Below, piece after piece: positions 53,111 to 62,900 of a DNA stretch of 64,000 nucleotides. How positions within the stretch are numbered: the stretch's first letter is position 1; each line of letters opens with the position of its first letter. Location of the stretch: NCBI GenBank assembly GCA_964551015.1, contig CAZKBP010000007.1:124001-188000 (forward strand). The letters run 5' to 3'. Both the position numbers and the translations under genes were made by a program. The notes under the pieces are model-generated. The model was not told the DNA's origin, made no database searches, and was given only the letters and a program-made list of their open reading frames with translations. Origin of the DNA: CAZKBP01 sp964551015 (lineage in GTDB: Bacteria; Bacteroidota; Bacteroidia; Cytophagales; Microscillaceae).

Positions 53111-53258
53111 TTGCAAATTTCAGGTTACAAATTCTAACCTGCAATTGAGCTAACATGAAATAAAAATCTCAACCTCCTTGGAAGTGGTTGGGATTTTTTA
53201 TTACTAATTTCAGTAAGTAAAATGAGAGTCTAAAAGTCTGCAATTTGTAATCTGCAGC
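53111..53258. repeat. Paired AGATTACAAATT-type repeats around the secDF terminator
   Basis: TTGCAAATTTCAGGTTACAA (53111-53130) with AACCTGCAATTG (53136-53147), and, complementary, GCAGATTACAAATTGCAGA (minus strand, about 53258-53238). The arms can pair with each other across the terminator and resemble the repeats at 2187 and 23122. Confidence 0.5.
53162..53199. terminator. Terminator between convergent secDF and metG
   Basis: Stem AAAAATCTCAACC (53162-53174) and GGTTGGGATTTTT (53186-53198), one G-U pair, flanked by As on one side and Ts on the other, so it can serve both strands. Confidence 0.85.
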
Positions 53259-53263
53259 CCAAT

Positions 53264-55348
53264 CTAGCTCACCTGACTGCCGGGTGCCACTAGCTCATTG
53301 GGTGAAAGAAGGCGCAGGCTTCCGTCCTTATCTTCGGCCATCAAGACCATGCCTTGAGACTCGACGCCCATCATTTTGCGAGGAGCCAAGTTAGCGAGTA
53401 CACAGACTTGCTTCCCGATTAGTTCTTCGGGTTGAAAATGCTTCGCGATCCCACTGAGGACGATTCTTTCGTCTACGCCCGTATCGAGCGTGAGCTTGAG
53501 GAGTTTATTACTTTTCTTGACTTTTTCGGCTTGCTTAACGGTAGCAATGCGAATGTCCATTCTCATAAAATGATCAAACTGAATTTCCGGTTTGAGTGGC
53601 TCGGCGGGTTGTTCTTCCATTTCCTTGGCTTTTTTGGCTTCTTCGAGTTTGTTAAGTTGTTTTTCTACGTCTTTGTCTTCCATTTTTTGAAAAAGAATTT
53701 CGGCTTGGTTTAAGTTGTGTCCTGCCTCCAAGATGGTAGTCTTGCCGGCTTGCTCCCAAGTAGTTTCGCCCAAATTAAGCATTTGCTTGATTTTGGCCGA
53801 AGTACGGGGCAAAAAGGGCTCGGAGAGAATGGCTAAATTAGCCACCACCTGCACACCCAAATGAACAATCGTCTCGATGCGCTCAGCATTTCCTTCTGGG
53901 TCTTGTTTTTTAAGCTCCCAAGGAGCCGTTTTTTGAAAATACTGATTGCCCAGACGAGACAAATCCATCAAATGCGCCAAGGCTTCTCGGAAACGAAATC
54001 GCTCGATCGCCTCGCCAATTCTCACTGGGAAAGTTTTCAAAGCTTCTACCAACTCCCGATCTTCTTCCGCTAAGGCGTGAATGGGGGCTAATTTTCCCCC
54101 GTGATAACTGTGCGTGAGAGCGATAGGACGACGTACGAAATTTCCTAAATTACCTGCTAATTCGTTATTGTTTTTGTCTTTGAAATCTTTCCAAGTAAAG
54201 TCACTGTCCTTCGTATCAGGCGCATTCGCCGTCAATACATAGCGAAGCACGTCTTGCTGCTCAGGATAATCTTCAATAAATTCGTGAAGCCACACGGCCC
54301 AATTCCGAGAAGTAGAAATTTTATCGCCTTCCAAATTCATAAATTCATTGGCAGGTACATTGTCCGGCAAGATATACTCCCCGTGTAAGCGCAGCATCAA
54401 CGGGAAGATTACACAGTGAAAAACGATGTTATCTTTCCCAATAAAATGTACCAACTTCGTGTCGGCATCTTGCCAGTAAGGTTTCCAATCTTCAGGCTTG
54501 GCTTTTCCTGCTTTGGCTTGCTGTTGAAAATATTCCTTGGTAGCCGAAATGTAGCCAATCGGTGCATCAAACCACACGTAAAGCACTTTGCCCTCCGCCC
54601 CCGACAGAGGCACAGGAACGCCCCAGTTGAGATCACGGGTCATAGAGCGCGACTTCAGCCCTTCGTTGAGCCAAGACATGCATTGCCCGTACACATTGGG
54701 TTTCCAATCTGCTTGGTGGCTTTTGATCCATTCTTCTAGCTCGTTTTGGTATTTGTCTAGTGGTAAATACCAATGTTTACTCGGTTTTTTGACCAAGGGC
54801 GCATTACTCAGCATAGAGCGAGGCTCTCCCAACTCATCAGGGCTCAGGGAAGTTCCACAGCGTTCACATTGATCACCGTAGGCATTGGGATTGCTACACA
54901 CCGGGCACGTACCTTGAATGTATCGGTCAGCTAGGAAGGCATTTTTTTCTTGATCGTAATATTGATCTTGGATTTGCTCGATGAAAATACCCTTATCGTA
55001 GAGTGCCTTAAAAAAATCCGAAGAAGTTAGGCGATGCATTTCCGTGGAAGTGCGGGAATAAATATCGAAGGCAATGCCAAAATCTTCAAAGGATTTTTTG
55101 ATCATGCCGTGGTATTTGTCCACGATTTGTTGGGGAGTCAGCCCTTCTCTTTCCGCACGAATAGTCACGGGAATGCCGTGTTCATCTGAGCCACAAACGA
55201 ACATAACATCCTCGCCCTTTAATCTCAGGTAGCGCACATAGATATCGGCGGGCACGTACACGCCTGCCATGTGCCCGATATGAATGGGGCCGTTGGCATA
55301 GGGCAAGGCGGCAGTTACCATGTGTCTTTTAAATTTCTGATCGGCCAT
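53264..55348 (-). CDS. metG: Methionyl-tRNA synthetase
   Basis: 694 residues. The class I motifs are HIGH (PIHIGHMAGVYVPADI) and KISTS in LEGDKISTSRNWAVW (KMSKS equivalent). Zinc-knuckle cysteines CPVC...CERCG lie in the connective peptide. A C-terminal EMAP/Trbp111-like tRNA-binding domain (about 585-694, IQFDHFMRMDIRIATVKQAE, VCVLANLAPRKMMGVESQGM) follows a charged linker. GAGGAG lies nine bases before the ATG. It is the last gene before the intergenic repeat at 55435; a TAATTTTG box at 55386 may be its promoter. Confidence 0.96.
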   Translation of the reverse strand: MADQKFKRHMVTAALPYANGPIHIGHMAGVYVPADIYVRYLRLKGEDVMFVCGSDEHGIPVTIRAEREGLTPQQIVDKYHGMIKKSFEDFGIAFDIYSRTSTEMHRLTSSDFFKALYDKGIFIEQIQDQYYDQEKNAFLADRYIQGTCPVCSNPNAYGDQCERCGTSLSPDELGEPRSMLSNAPLVKKPSKHWYLPLDKYQNELEEWIKSHQADWKPNVYGQCMSWLNEGLKSRSMTRDLNWGVPVPLSGAEGKVLYVWFDAPIGYISATKEYFQQQAKAGKAKPEDWKPYWQDADTKLVHFIGKDNIVFHCVIFPLMLRLHGEYILPDNVPANEFMNLEGDKISTSRNWAVWLHEFIEDYPEQQDVLRYVLTANAPDTKDSDFTWKDFKDKNNNELAGNLGNFVRRPIALTHSYHGGKLAPIHALAEEDRELVEALKTFPVRIGEAIERFRFREALAHLMDLSRLGNQYFQKTAPWELKKQDPEGNAERIETIVHLGVQVVANLAILSEPFLPRTSAKIKQMLNLGETTWEQAGKTTILEAGHNLNQAEILFQKMEDKDVEKQLNKLEEAKKAKEMEEQPAEPLKPEIQFDHFMRMDIRIATVKQAEKVKKSNKLLKLTLDTGVDERIVLSGIAKHFQPEELIGKQVCVLANLAPRKMMGVESQGMVLMAEDKDGSLRLLSPNELVAPGSQVS

Positions 55349-55385
55349 AGACGTTCTCCTCGTTTGATTTTTTAGTTTAGAGGGG

Positions 55386-55393
55386 CAAAATTA
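55386..55393 (-). promoter_or_regulatory. Candidate -7 box for metG
   Basis: TAATTTTG on the minus strand followed by CCCC, an exact TAnnTTTG match 38 bases before the metG ATG. No clear -33 box. Confidence 0.4.
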
Positions 55394-55434
55394 AGGAATT
55401 TAATTGGAATTAGAGGTGGCAGATTGCTTAACTT

Positions 55435-55478
55435 GGAACACAAAGACCAGGGGACACAGAGCAAACAGCCGAGCCTTT
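55435..55478. repeat. Partial copy of the 80-bp repeat
   Basis: GGAACACAAAGACCAGGGGA, then CACAGAGCAAACAGCCGAGCC matches the core of the element at 17790-17980 with several changes. It lies between metG and the alpha/beta hydrolase gene. Confidence 0.6.
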
Positions 55479-55481
55479 GAT

Positions 55482-56285
55482 TTACCCATTTTCAAAAAAT
55501 TGCACCATCAGTTCTACGGTTTTGGGTACAGCTTCTAGGTTGAGGGTATGACCCGCTTGAGGGATTTTCTCCAAGCGTGCCTCCGGAATGGCCTCAGCGA
55601 TGGCTTGGTTCATTTCAGGCGTGCAAAGGCGATCTTCTTCCCCTGCAATCACTAAGACAGGACATTTTACCTTTGTTAATTCATCCCGATAATCTTCGCT
55701 GTTTTGGGTAGTTTCCATGAGTTTGAGGAGTTGCTCGGTGGAGGGATGCAAATCTCGTCGGGCGGTTTTCATCATATCGATAGGCATCACGGGGTTTTCG
55801 TAGTAATGGTTACTAAGAACCATTGGCAGCATCACGTCTAGCATCAATGGATAACCCCCGGCTTGTAAGGCATTGCGCCAAGCCAGCCCTTGCGCCTCGA
55901 ACATGGGGGTTTTGTAAGCAAAGCTCGCCATAATCACGCCCTTGGCTACTTTTTCGGGATGATTGACCATCAGTCGCATCAATACAGCCCCCCCGTAAGA
56001 GATTCCCACAAAATTGGCAGATTCTATCTGCAAACCTTCCAAAAGGCTGCTCACATCCTGAGCGTGTTGGTCAAAGCTACGGTAGTGCTCCGCCGCATCA
56101 GATTGGCCTTGGAAGATCAAATCTAAAAGGACAATTTTATAATTTTTTTGGAAAGCAGGCAGATAAGGCCCCCACGCGAGAGTTGGCTGTGATAAACCAT
56201 TGAGAAAGACAAGCGTCTGCTTGGCTTCGGCTTGGCCGTGAATTTCGTAATTGAGTTCTAGACCGTCGGCAAGTTGATGTTTCAA
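55482..56285 (-). CDS. Alpha/beta-fold hydrolase
   Basis: 267 residues. Nucleophile elbow GISYGG with S96, acid D218 in IAGEEDRLCTPE, and H246 in PQAGHTLNLE complete the catalytic triad. The lid region lies between about 125 and 195. The frame opens with TTG (no ATG within reach in the right place), so the start is a rare codon with a weak upstream context. Members act as esterases, C-C hydrolases or lactonases; the substrate is not apparent. Confidence 0.85.
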   Translation of the reverse strand: MKHQLADGLELNYEIHGQAEAKQTLVFLNGLSQPTLAWGPYLPAFQKNYKIVLLDLIFQGQSDAAEHYRSFDQHAQDVSSLLEGLQIESANFVGISYGGAVLMRLMVNHPEKVAKGVIMASFAYKTPMFEAQGLAWRNALQAGGYPLMLDVMLPMVLSNHYYENPVMPIDMMKTARRDLHPSTEQLLKLMETTQNSEDYRDELTKVKCPVLVIAGEEDRLCTPEMNQAIAEAIPEARLEKIPQAGHTLNLEAVPKTVELMVQFFENG

Positions 56286-56472
56286 AGCTTTTTTATTTTT
56301 TTGAATGAGAAATGATCACATAGGCGAAGTTACAATAGAAATTATTAGCTACCCAAAACGGAAATAATTAATGTGAATGGTAACGAAACTCAGAAAATCG
56401 TCTAAAAATAGAGGTTATGTGGATCCAATGAAACTATTTAGAAAATATCTGAGTAATTTGTGTTAGATTCAA

Positions 56473-56511
56473 GTGAATTATTCACAGAATTTATGCTGTA
56501 TTTATATACAG
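56473..56511. promoter_or_regulatory. Two small dyads upstream of the subtilase gene
   Basis: GTGAAT-T-ATTCAC (56473-56485) is perfect with a single central base; CTGTAT-TTAT-ATACAG (56496-56511) has perfect 6-base arms. They lie 57-95 bases before the start of the protease gene and could be operator sites for a dimeric regulator. Confidence 0.4.
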
Positions 56512-56567
56512 AAATGTTTCTCTTTCCGTATTTAAGATGTAGTATGTTTTAATTTCCTGATCGGACT

Positions 56568-59500
56568 ATGGATTTGTACACCTACAGAAACATAAAAATT
56601 TATTTACTGCTAATCCTCTGGCTTAGTCTATCTGCTCGTGGGCTTTTTGCTCAGGATCAGGCTCCTTTTCGTTTTCCAGAAAATTTTTCCTCAGAAAACT
56701 ACTTAGCGCACACCATCGCCTTCAAACTCAAAGCAACCGACAAAAATTTTTTCCAAAAAGCTTACACACAGCAAGCTCAGCAAGTCAACCCTTTACTGCT
56801 TGAGAAGCTACAAGCTAAGGAACCGGTGCCGCTTTTCTCCTCACGAGACTTCGCCATAGCCGCCAGAGGCAATTCGTCTTTGCCAGAACGTACTCGTCGC
56901 TTATCTTTGATCTACACCGTGGAGATTGACTCAACCCAAGACCTAGAAGAAGCCATTACGCTATTGAGGCAAGACCCCTCGGTGGAGTACGCCGAACCCA
57001 TCTACACCAATCATCAGCCGATGGTTTACGCTACGGGTCGCCCCAATGACCCACTCACCGATGAGAGCGTGCAGTATCATCTCACCAATATCCGTGCTTT
57101 TGATGCGTGGGAGATAGAAAAGGGTGATCCTAGCGTCGTGATTGGTATTATTGACAATGGTTGCAACATCAACCTGAGAGATTTACGGGATAATTATCAA
57201 TCTCCCGTTTTCAAAACCAGTTCTTCAGACCTCTTGAACGACATCTCAGGCTTTTTTGCAAACAACCCCGTAGATTCGGACAGCAATGTCTTAGGAGGTG
57301 AGCACGGAAACATCGTGGCTCTCTGCTCCTCGGCCGTACCCAATAATGGTGAAGGTACAGCAGGAACGGGCTATCACTGCCGCTTTTTGCCTGTCAAAGT
57401 AGCTGCTGATGAGAATTTGAACAATTATATTGATGGCTACGCGGGCATTCTCTACGCCGCTTGGCAAGGAGCCAAGGTGATTAATTTATCTTGGGGAAGA
57501 ACAGGCGCGCCCAGTGCCCTAGATCGAGATATATTAGCAAGTGTTTTTTATGATTATGACGCAGTCTTGGTAGCCGCCGCGGGCAATGATAACGATCAGG
57601 AATTTTTCTACCCAGCTTCTTACGATGAAGTCGTGCTTTCGGTAGCTGCTACCAAAGCAGATGATGCCAAAGCTTCTTTTTCTACCTATAATCAGAAAGT
57701 AGACCTCTCTGCCCCGGGCGAAAATCTCATCTTAGATGCAGGTGAAGACCATTCGGGTACTTCTTTTGCGGCTCCCTTGGTGGCTGGCACGGCGGCTCTG
57801 CTCAGGGTACATTATCCCCAATTGAATGCTGAACAAGTGATGGCACGCTTGAAAACCACCACCGATCCCATTGATGATTTACCAGCAAACCGAGCGTTTG
57901 AGGGTAAAATGGGCACAGGCAGATTAAACATGTACCGAGCTTTGACTGACCCCTTCAAAGCAGTTAGTTTAGAAGATTATTATTTTCAGCGTGAAACTGC
58001 AACTACGGAGATCTATCACGGTATGCAAAGCCAGATGGTCGTTTCGCTGAAGAATCACTTAGATACGCTGGATCATCTGGTGATTTCACTCCGTTGCTCC
58101 TCCCCTTACGTTCAGTTGCTAGATACTCTCTCCGTCTTAGGAACCATCTCTTCTCAAGTCGCAATGGACAACACAAGTGATCCCTTCGAGATTCGTGTAC
58201 AAGAAGATGTACCCGCCAACACGGTGGCTTGGTTTCGCTTGCATTATCAAGATGGAGCTTATGAATATGAAGAGAAATTTAGCGTATTGCTGAATCCTGC
58301 TTACAGTCATATTAATCAGCTAAAAATGGCTCTGTCTGATGATGGCTCGCTGGCTACTTATGATAATACCTACGAAGCACTGACGGGTCTTACTTATCAA
58401 GGAAATCGCTTTTTGGAGGAAGCAGGGCTACTCGTGGGTTGGCAGGACGAAGCGGGGCAAATCCGAGTTTCTGATGCTGCCCGAGGTGATCTTAACCTGG
58501 TCGATCAAGACTTTTTTACGGCCTCTTCTTTCGCGGCCTTCCAGGAGGGTCATTTCTGGGGTACTGCTGCTCTTATGAATGATATTAGAAATAATAATCA
58601 ACGAATTGGTCTCGATATTCAACAAAGAACTTTTGCTTGGAATGAACCTGACTTGAAGAATGTAATTATTGTAGAATACACCCTTGAGAACAAGGGAATA
58701 CTGGAAGAGGTACTCGAGCATGTGCACGTGGGCTTATTTGCAGATTGGAACCTATTTAACCTCGACAGGAACCGAGCGATATGGGACGAACAAACCCAAA
58801 CCGCTCTGGTGTTTGAGCCGAGAGGAGTTAGCAACATCATCACTGGCATCACCTTACTGACCGACCGTCCTGATATGAGGCAAAAAGCCCCCATCTCAAG
58901 CCAACACTACGCTTTTGATCCCCATGCAGATATCAACCTACAAGATGGCTTTGATACAGAAGAAAAGTTTCAGGTATTGTCTGGTCAAGTACGTAGAGAT
59001 CAGGCTGGTATGCAAGGAAATGGAGCCGATGTAGCTCACTTGGTCGCTAACCGAATTGACCGCCTAGCCATAGGCGAGAAACGCCGTGTGGCCTTTGCCT
59101 TCGTGGTCGGTTCGGGGGAAAAAAACTTCCAGAATTTTGTTTCAGCTGCCAAGGAAAGATACCGCCAGATCCGCACCGGCCCCCTACCCGTCCTGAATGA
59201 TCTGGTGGCTTGTGAGGGAAGAGAGGTGGTGATTCGCCCAGAGAATGGACAGCGATTCAATTTTTATGAAGAACCTCCTACCAGTGATAGCATTCTCCCG
59301 ATTCATACCGGAGCCACGCTGAGATTGAACCACCTGAGGTACGATAGAGTGTTCTACATTAGCAATGCTGATTCGCTCTACGAAAGTGATTACGGCAGGC
59401 TCGAGGTTCGCTTGGAAAAGCCAGAGAGTGCTTTTGAAATTTCTCAGGAAAAGTCTCCATTGGCGGTTAATTCCCGTATTATTCTCTATCCCATAGATCA

Positions 59501-59981
59501 AGAGCTATCTGCTTATCATTGGCAGATCAGTCATGAAGATAGCACCTCTAATCAGGCGTTTCGCTTTGTATCGGGTACGGATGAAAGCACACAGGTTCCC
59601 GAAGTAGAGTTTCTCAGGCCCGGCTTATTTACTGTCGACTTAGCGGTACAAACTGCTCAGGGTTGCGTGGCTTACAGTAGCCAGACTTTGGAAGTATTTC
59701 AGGATATTACCACGGCGGAGCCTGTCTTTCCGGCAAGTGCTTTGCAGCTGTACCCCAATCCCGGCCAGCATCTCATCCAGATAGAAACTCCTCTCCCCCT
59801 AGAGGTTTCTGACTGGCGTCTTTGGGATAGTTACGGAAAAGCCCTGACCGAGTATTCCTTGCAAAAAATATCAGATCAAAGCTTTATACTCGATCTAGAA
59901 AAGCTTCCTTTGGGTATATATCTATTAAGGTGTGATCACCCTGCTTTTAGCATCACCCGAAAGATCGTCAAAGCTCCTTAA
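56568..59981 (+). CDS. Subtilisin-family serine protease with T9SS C-terminal sorting domain
   Basis: 1137 residues. Signal peptide 1-29 (ends GLFAQ). An inhibitor-like propeptide about 45-150 precedes the S8 domain (about 155-460). Triad: D196 in VIGIIDNGCNIN, H246 in GEHGNIVALC, S399 in HSGTSFAAPLVAGTAALL, with oxyanion N340 in AAAGN. After beta-rich modules the protein ends with a type A sorting domain (about 1055-1137) starting LQLYPNPGQH and ending KLPLGIYLLRC and ITRKIVKAP, which directs export through type IX secretion and surface attachment. The genome part here carries PorQ, a PorE-like protein and GldG, so the route is present. Confidence 0.93.
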   Translation: MDLYTYRNIKIYLLLILWLSLSARGLFAQDQAPFRFPENFSSENYLAHTIAFKLKATDKNFFQKAYTQQAQQVNPLLLEKLQAKEPVPLFSSRDFAIAARGNSSLPERTRRLSLIYTVEIDSTQDLEEAITLLRQDPSVEYAEPIYTNHQPMVYATGRPNDPLTDESVQYHLTNIRAFDAWEIEKGDPSVVIGIIDNGCNINLRDLRDNYQSPVFKTSSSDLLNDISGFFANNPVDSDSNVLGGEHGNIVALCSSAVPNNGEGTAGTGYHCRFLPVKVAADENLNNYIDGYAGILYAAWQGAKVINLSWGRTGAPSALDRDILASVFYDYDAVLVAAAGNDNDQEFFYPASYDEVVLSVAATKADDAKASFSTYNQKVDLSAPGENLILDAGEDHSGTSFAAPLVAGTAALLRVHYPQLNAEQVMARLKTTTDPIDDLPANRAFEGKMGTGRLNMYRALTDPFKAVSLEDYYFQRETATTEIYHGMQSQMVVSLKNHLDTLDHLVISLRCSSPYVQLLDTLSVLGTISSQVAMDNTSDPFEIRVQEDVPANTVAWFRLHYQDGAYEYEEKFSVLLNPAYSHINQLKMALSDDGSLATYDNTYEALTGLTYQGNRFLEEAGLLVGWQDEAGQIRVSDAARGDLNLVDQDFFTASSFAAFQEGHFWGTAALMNDIRNNNQRIGLDIQQRTFAWNEPDLKNVIIVEYTLENKGILEEVLEHVHVGLFADWNLFNLDRNRAIWDEQTQTALVFEPRGVSNIITGITLLTDRPDMRQKAPISSQHYAFDPHADINLQDGFDTEEKFQVLSGQVRRDQAGMQGNGADVAHLVANRIDRLAIGEKRRVAFAFVVGSGEKNFQNFVSAAKERYRQIRTGPLPVLNDLVACEGREVVIRPENGQRFNFYEEPPTSDSILPIHTGATLRLNHLRYDRVFYISNADSLYESDYGRLEVRLEKPESAFEISQEKSPLAVNSRIILYPIDQELSAYHWQISHEDSTSNQAFRFVSGTDESTQVPEVEFLRPGLFTVDLAVQTAQGCVAYSSQTLEVFQDITTAEPVFPASALQLYPNPGQHLIQIETPLPLEVSDWRLWDSYGKALTEYSLQKISDQSFILDLEKLPLGIYLLRCDHPAFSITRKIVKAP

Positions 59982-62900
59982 AACAGCGCGGTCAGTTGCA
60001 TCCTTGCCAGATGCACCGTAGGGCTATTCTCGGAGCGTCTGCCCTCGTAATTAAGCGTGAGTTGAAGACCATTCGCGAGTCTTTGTTGCCAATTGAGCGT
60101 CCAAGCCCAGTTCGTACCGGGCTGCAGAGCTTCCAACAAGTCGTAGCTAATCGGATCAGTTAGGTTTCCTTCGAAGCTAATCTGGATTAAACGCACATTA
60201 GCCAATAGGTTTCTTTTGGAAATTTTACTCCAGCGTACTTCCAAAGTAAATTGGTTAATTTGTGCATTTTCAGGATTTTCGGAGGCGGAGATATTCTCTT
60301 TGGTGGCATAGCGATAATTACCTTGTACCCGAAACTCATTACTGGGTTGAAAGGCTAATTGTGGACTGATTTCGTAGGTACGGATGGTATAATTGCGAGT
60401 AAGCAGAAAATCCGAGCTAGTTTCCTGCCGTTCTTGTTGGGCAGCCAGACTGAGATTAAAATTTTTGCCTAAGTTGCTACGCGCGTTTACTTGATAGCTT
60501 TGTCGTTTATCTTCCTCGAAGCCATTCGTGAGCAATTGTTTCTGACGAGTACGCCGATAGCTCACATCCAGTCCATACCTAGAATCAAGTTGGTTGAAAA
60601 ACAAGGTATTACGCAAAATATCTTGAGTAGAAAGCAGGTTAGCCTCTTCTAAACCACGGAAAGGAATCAGACGACTCAGCAGGTTATTATCCGTATGGCG
60701 TCGGTTAATGGTCCAAGAGGTAATTCCAGAAAACTTCCCTAAGAAAGCTTTCCATCCCTTGGCTTTGAGCCAATTACGTGGTGCTTGCCAATCTAAGCGA
60801 TAAACAAGATTATTCAAAAAGGCATTGATGTACTCATCAGTAGGAACAAAAACTTTGATAAAATTACGCTCATCTGGATTGACCGCGATAAAAAACTCGT
60901 CCAAATCTTGAATACCATCTTCGTTTAAATCGCGCCAGGCGTGTGTTCCTTGCCCGTTTTGGATTTCTAAGAAAACGAATTCCCTGCGCAGTTCTCTTCC
61001 CGTGGCGGTGGCATAAGTCAGTTCCGTGCGAATATGCCGATCAAAAAAGCTTCCACTCCAATCCAAGCGCCCTAAAATATTGTTTTCCTCCACTACCCCT
61101 GAGGTGGGGTTGAGCAGATTATCCGCATCACGGTAAGTAAAGAGTAGCGAAAATCGCTGTCGTGGATTGATATCCGTGCGAATCCTCAAATTAGCCGTTT
61201 GTGATCTCAAAGCGTCTTTTAATTGGCCTTCCTCGGGCTGGCGGTCTAGTCGCCAGGTGTAATCGAGACGAAATTTGAATTTGGCCGTATCGGCACTTTC
61301 CCAATAGACCAAATGCTCATCAAAGTTCATCAAAGAACTCGTAACCGAGTCTAGCTCTGGCTGAAAAACTTGATTTTGATCCAAACGGTAGCGATAGCCT
61401 AGAGTAAAAGGCTCGAAACGATAGGCTATATCTGCCGATACCCGATTCCATTCGGCCCTTTGTTGATTTTGCTGTGTCCTGAGTAGGAAAGTTTCCGTTT
61501 GGATTAAAAAACCTCCCAGTTCTTGGCGGATTTCGGAGCGATGCTGCCAGCCATCTATTTGCTCACCTCGTTTGCGATAAGTTAGCTCCGTGGCCAATAC
61601 ATTCAAAGGGTCTTTGCGGAAGCCCCCTCCTACGCTAAAGATTTGATCGGTAATTTGTGTGCTGTCTGTGCTAATGTTCCAATCGCGGTCAAACTCCACG
61701 GGACGGAAGCGATCAATGGGGCGAAAGAACTCGCTATCGTATTCAAAATCAATATGCCCAAACCACTGATAGCCTTCCCAAAAACTCACTTCTCGCCCTT
61801 CATTCACATAACCTACTTTGATGGCCTGCCCCTGATTATCGGCATTATCAATTTCTGAAAAACGATTCAAATCTTGGTCAGCAAGCGCCACTTCGGCATA
61901 AATCTTGTCTTTTTCGCTCAACTTATAAGACAGGCCAGCCGTAATCATCTGCCGAAGCGTAGGCGTAGGTACGAGTCTTAGGGGAGCAAAATTCCCTTGG
62001 GGAATGCCATTGACGGGTTCTACCCATTCGTAGACTTGTCCGTTGATGGTCGTATTGGCTCTCCGATAATCACCTTGATTGGGGCCTACCTCAGTAAAAC
62101 TCACCTGAAAAAGCGCGCTGTCGGCATTACTCGAAAAAACCAAAATATCTTCATAGGTAATTCCAGTCAGGTTGCTGGTGGTGTCTGTTTGCTTGTAAAG
62201 CACTTGATTAGGACTGAAACCTATGGAGTCAATGCCATTAATCAAGCCCAAGCCATCTCCAGCCTGCGCGAGTTCTTCCACGTTTTCTTCGGAAAGATCC
62301 AGAAGGGGATTGCGTTGATTATCAGCGGCTCGGTAAAAATTCACAAAAAAGTCTAGCTTTTTGTAATTTTGATAATGGCTGGCTGTGACGATGCTACGAC
62401 TGTAGTTTCGCTCTGAATACTCGAAATCTACCCGTATCCGTGTAAACTGGGTAATTAAGATATTGCTGTTAAAAGTGATTTCGGCCAAATTGTAATCAAT
62501 GACATAATCATGGTTAAAACCTCGGGTCAATGGCTTGCCATCAATAAAAACCTTCTCAGAGTTGGCTAATACGATGATAAATCTCTCTCCATTCGGCCCC
62601 GTGAGGCGGTAAGGGCCTTGTACTCCCTCGATGGGTTGCACCTGTTGCGAGTTAAATTTTCCCTTGGAAATGGCGACGCCTAGCTTGGTTTGGGCTTGGC
62701 TTTCGGAGCTGAAGGGATAGTCAGTTTCCAAAGCACCTCCCTGCACATTTTTATAATATTGCAGAAAATAATTGGGAGATTGCTTTAGCACGATATCTCC
62801 CGCCGAAAGGCTTCCGTAGCGATGGCTCAATTTGATAAATACTCTGTCAAATTCTTGTAATTGAAGCGTATTCCCCTCGGGCTGAAACGGCACGTCCTGA

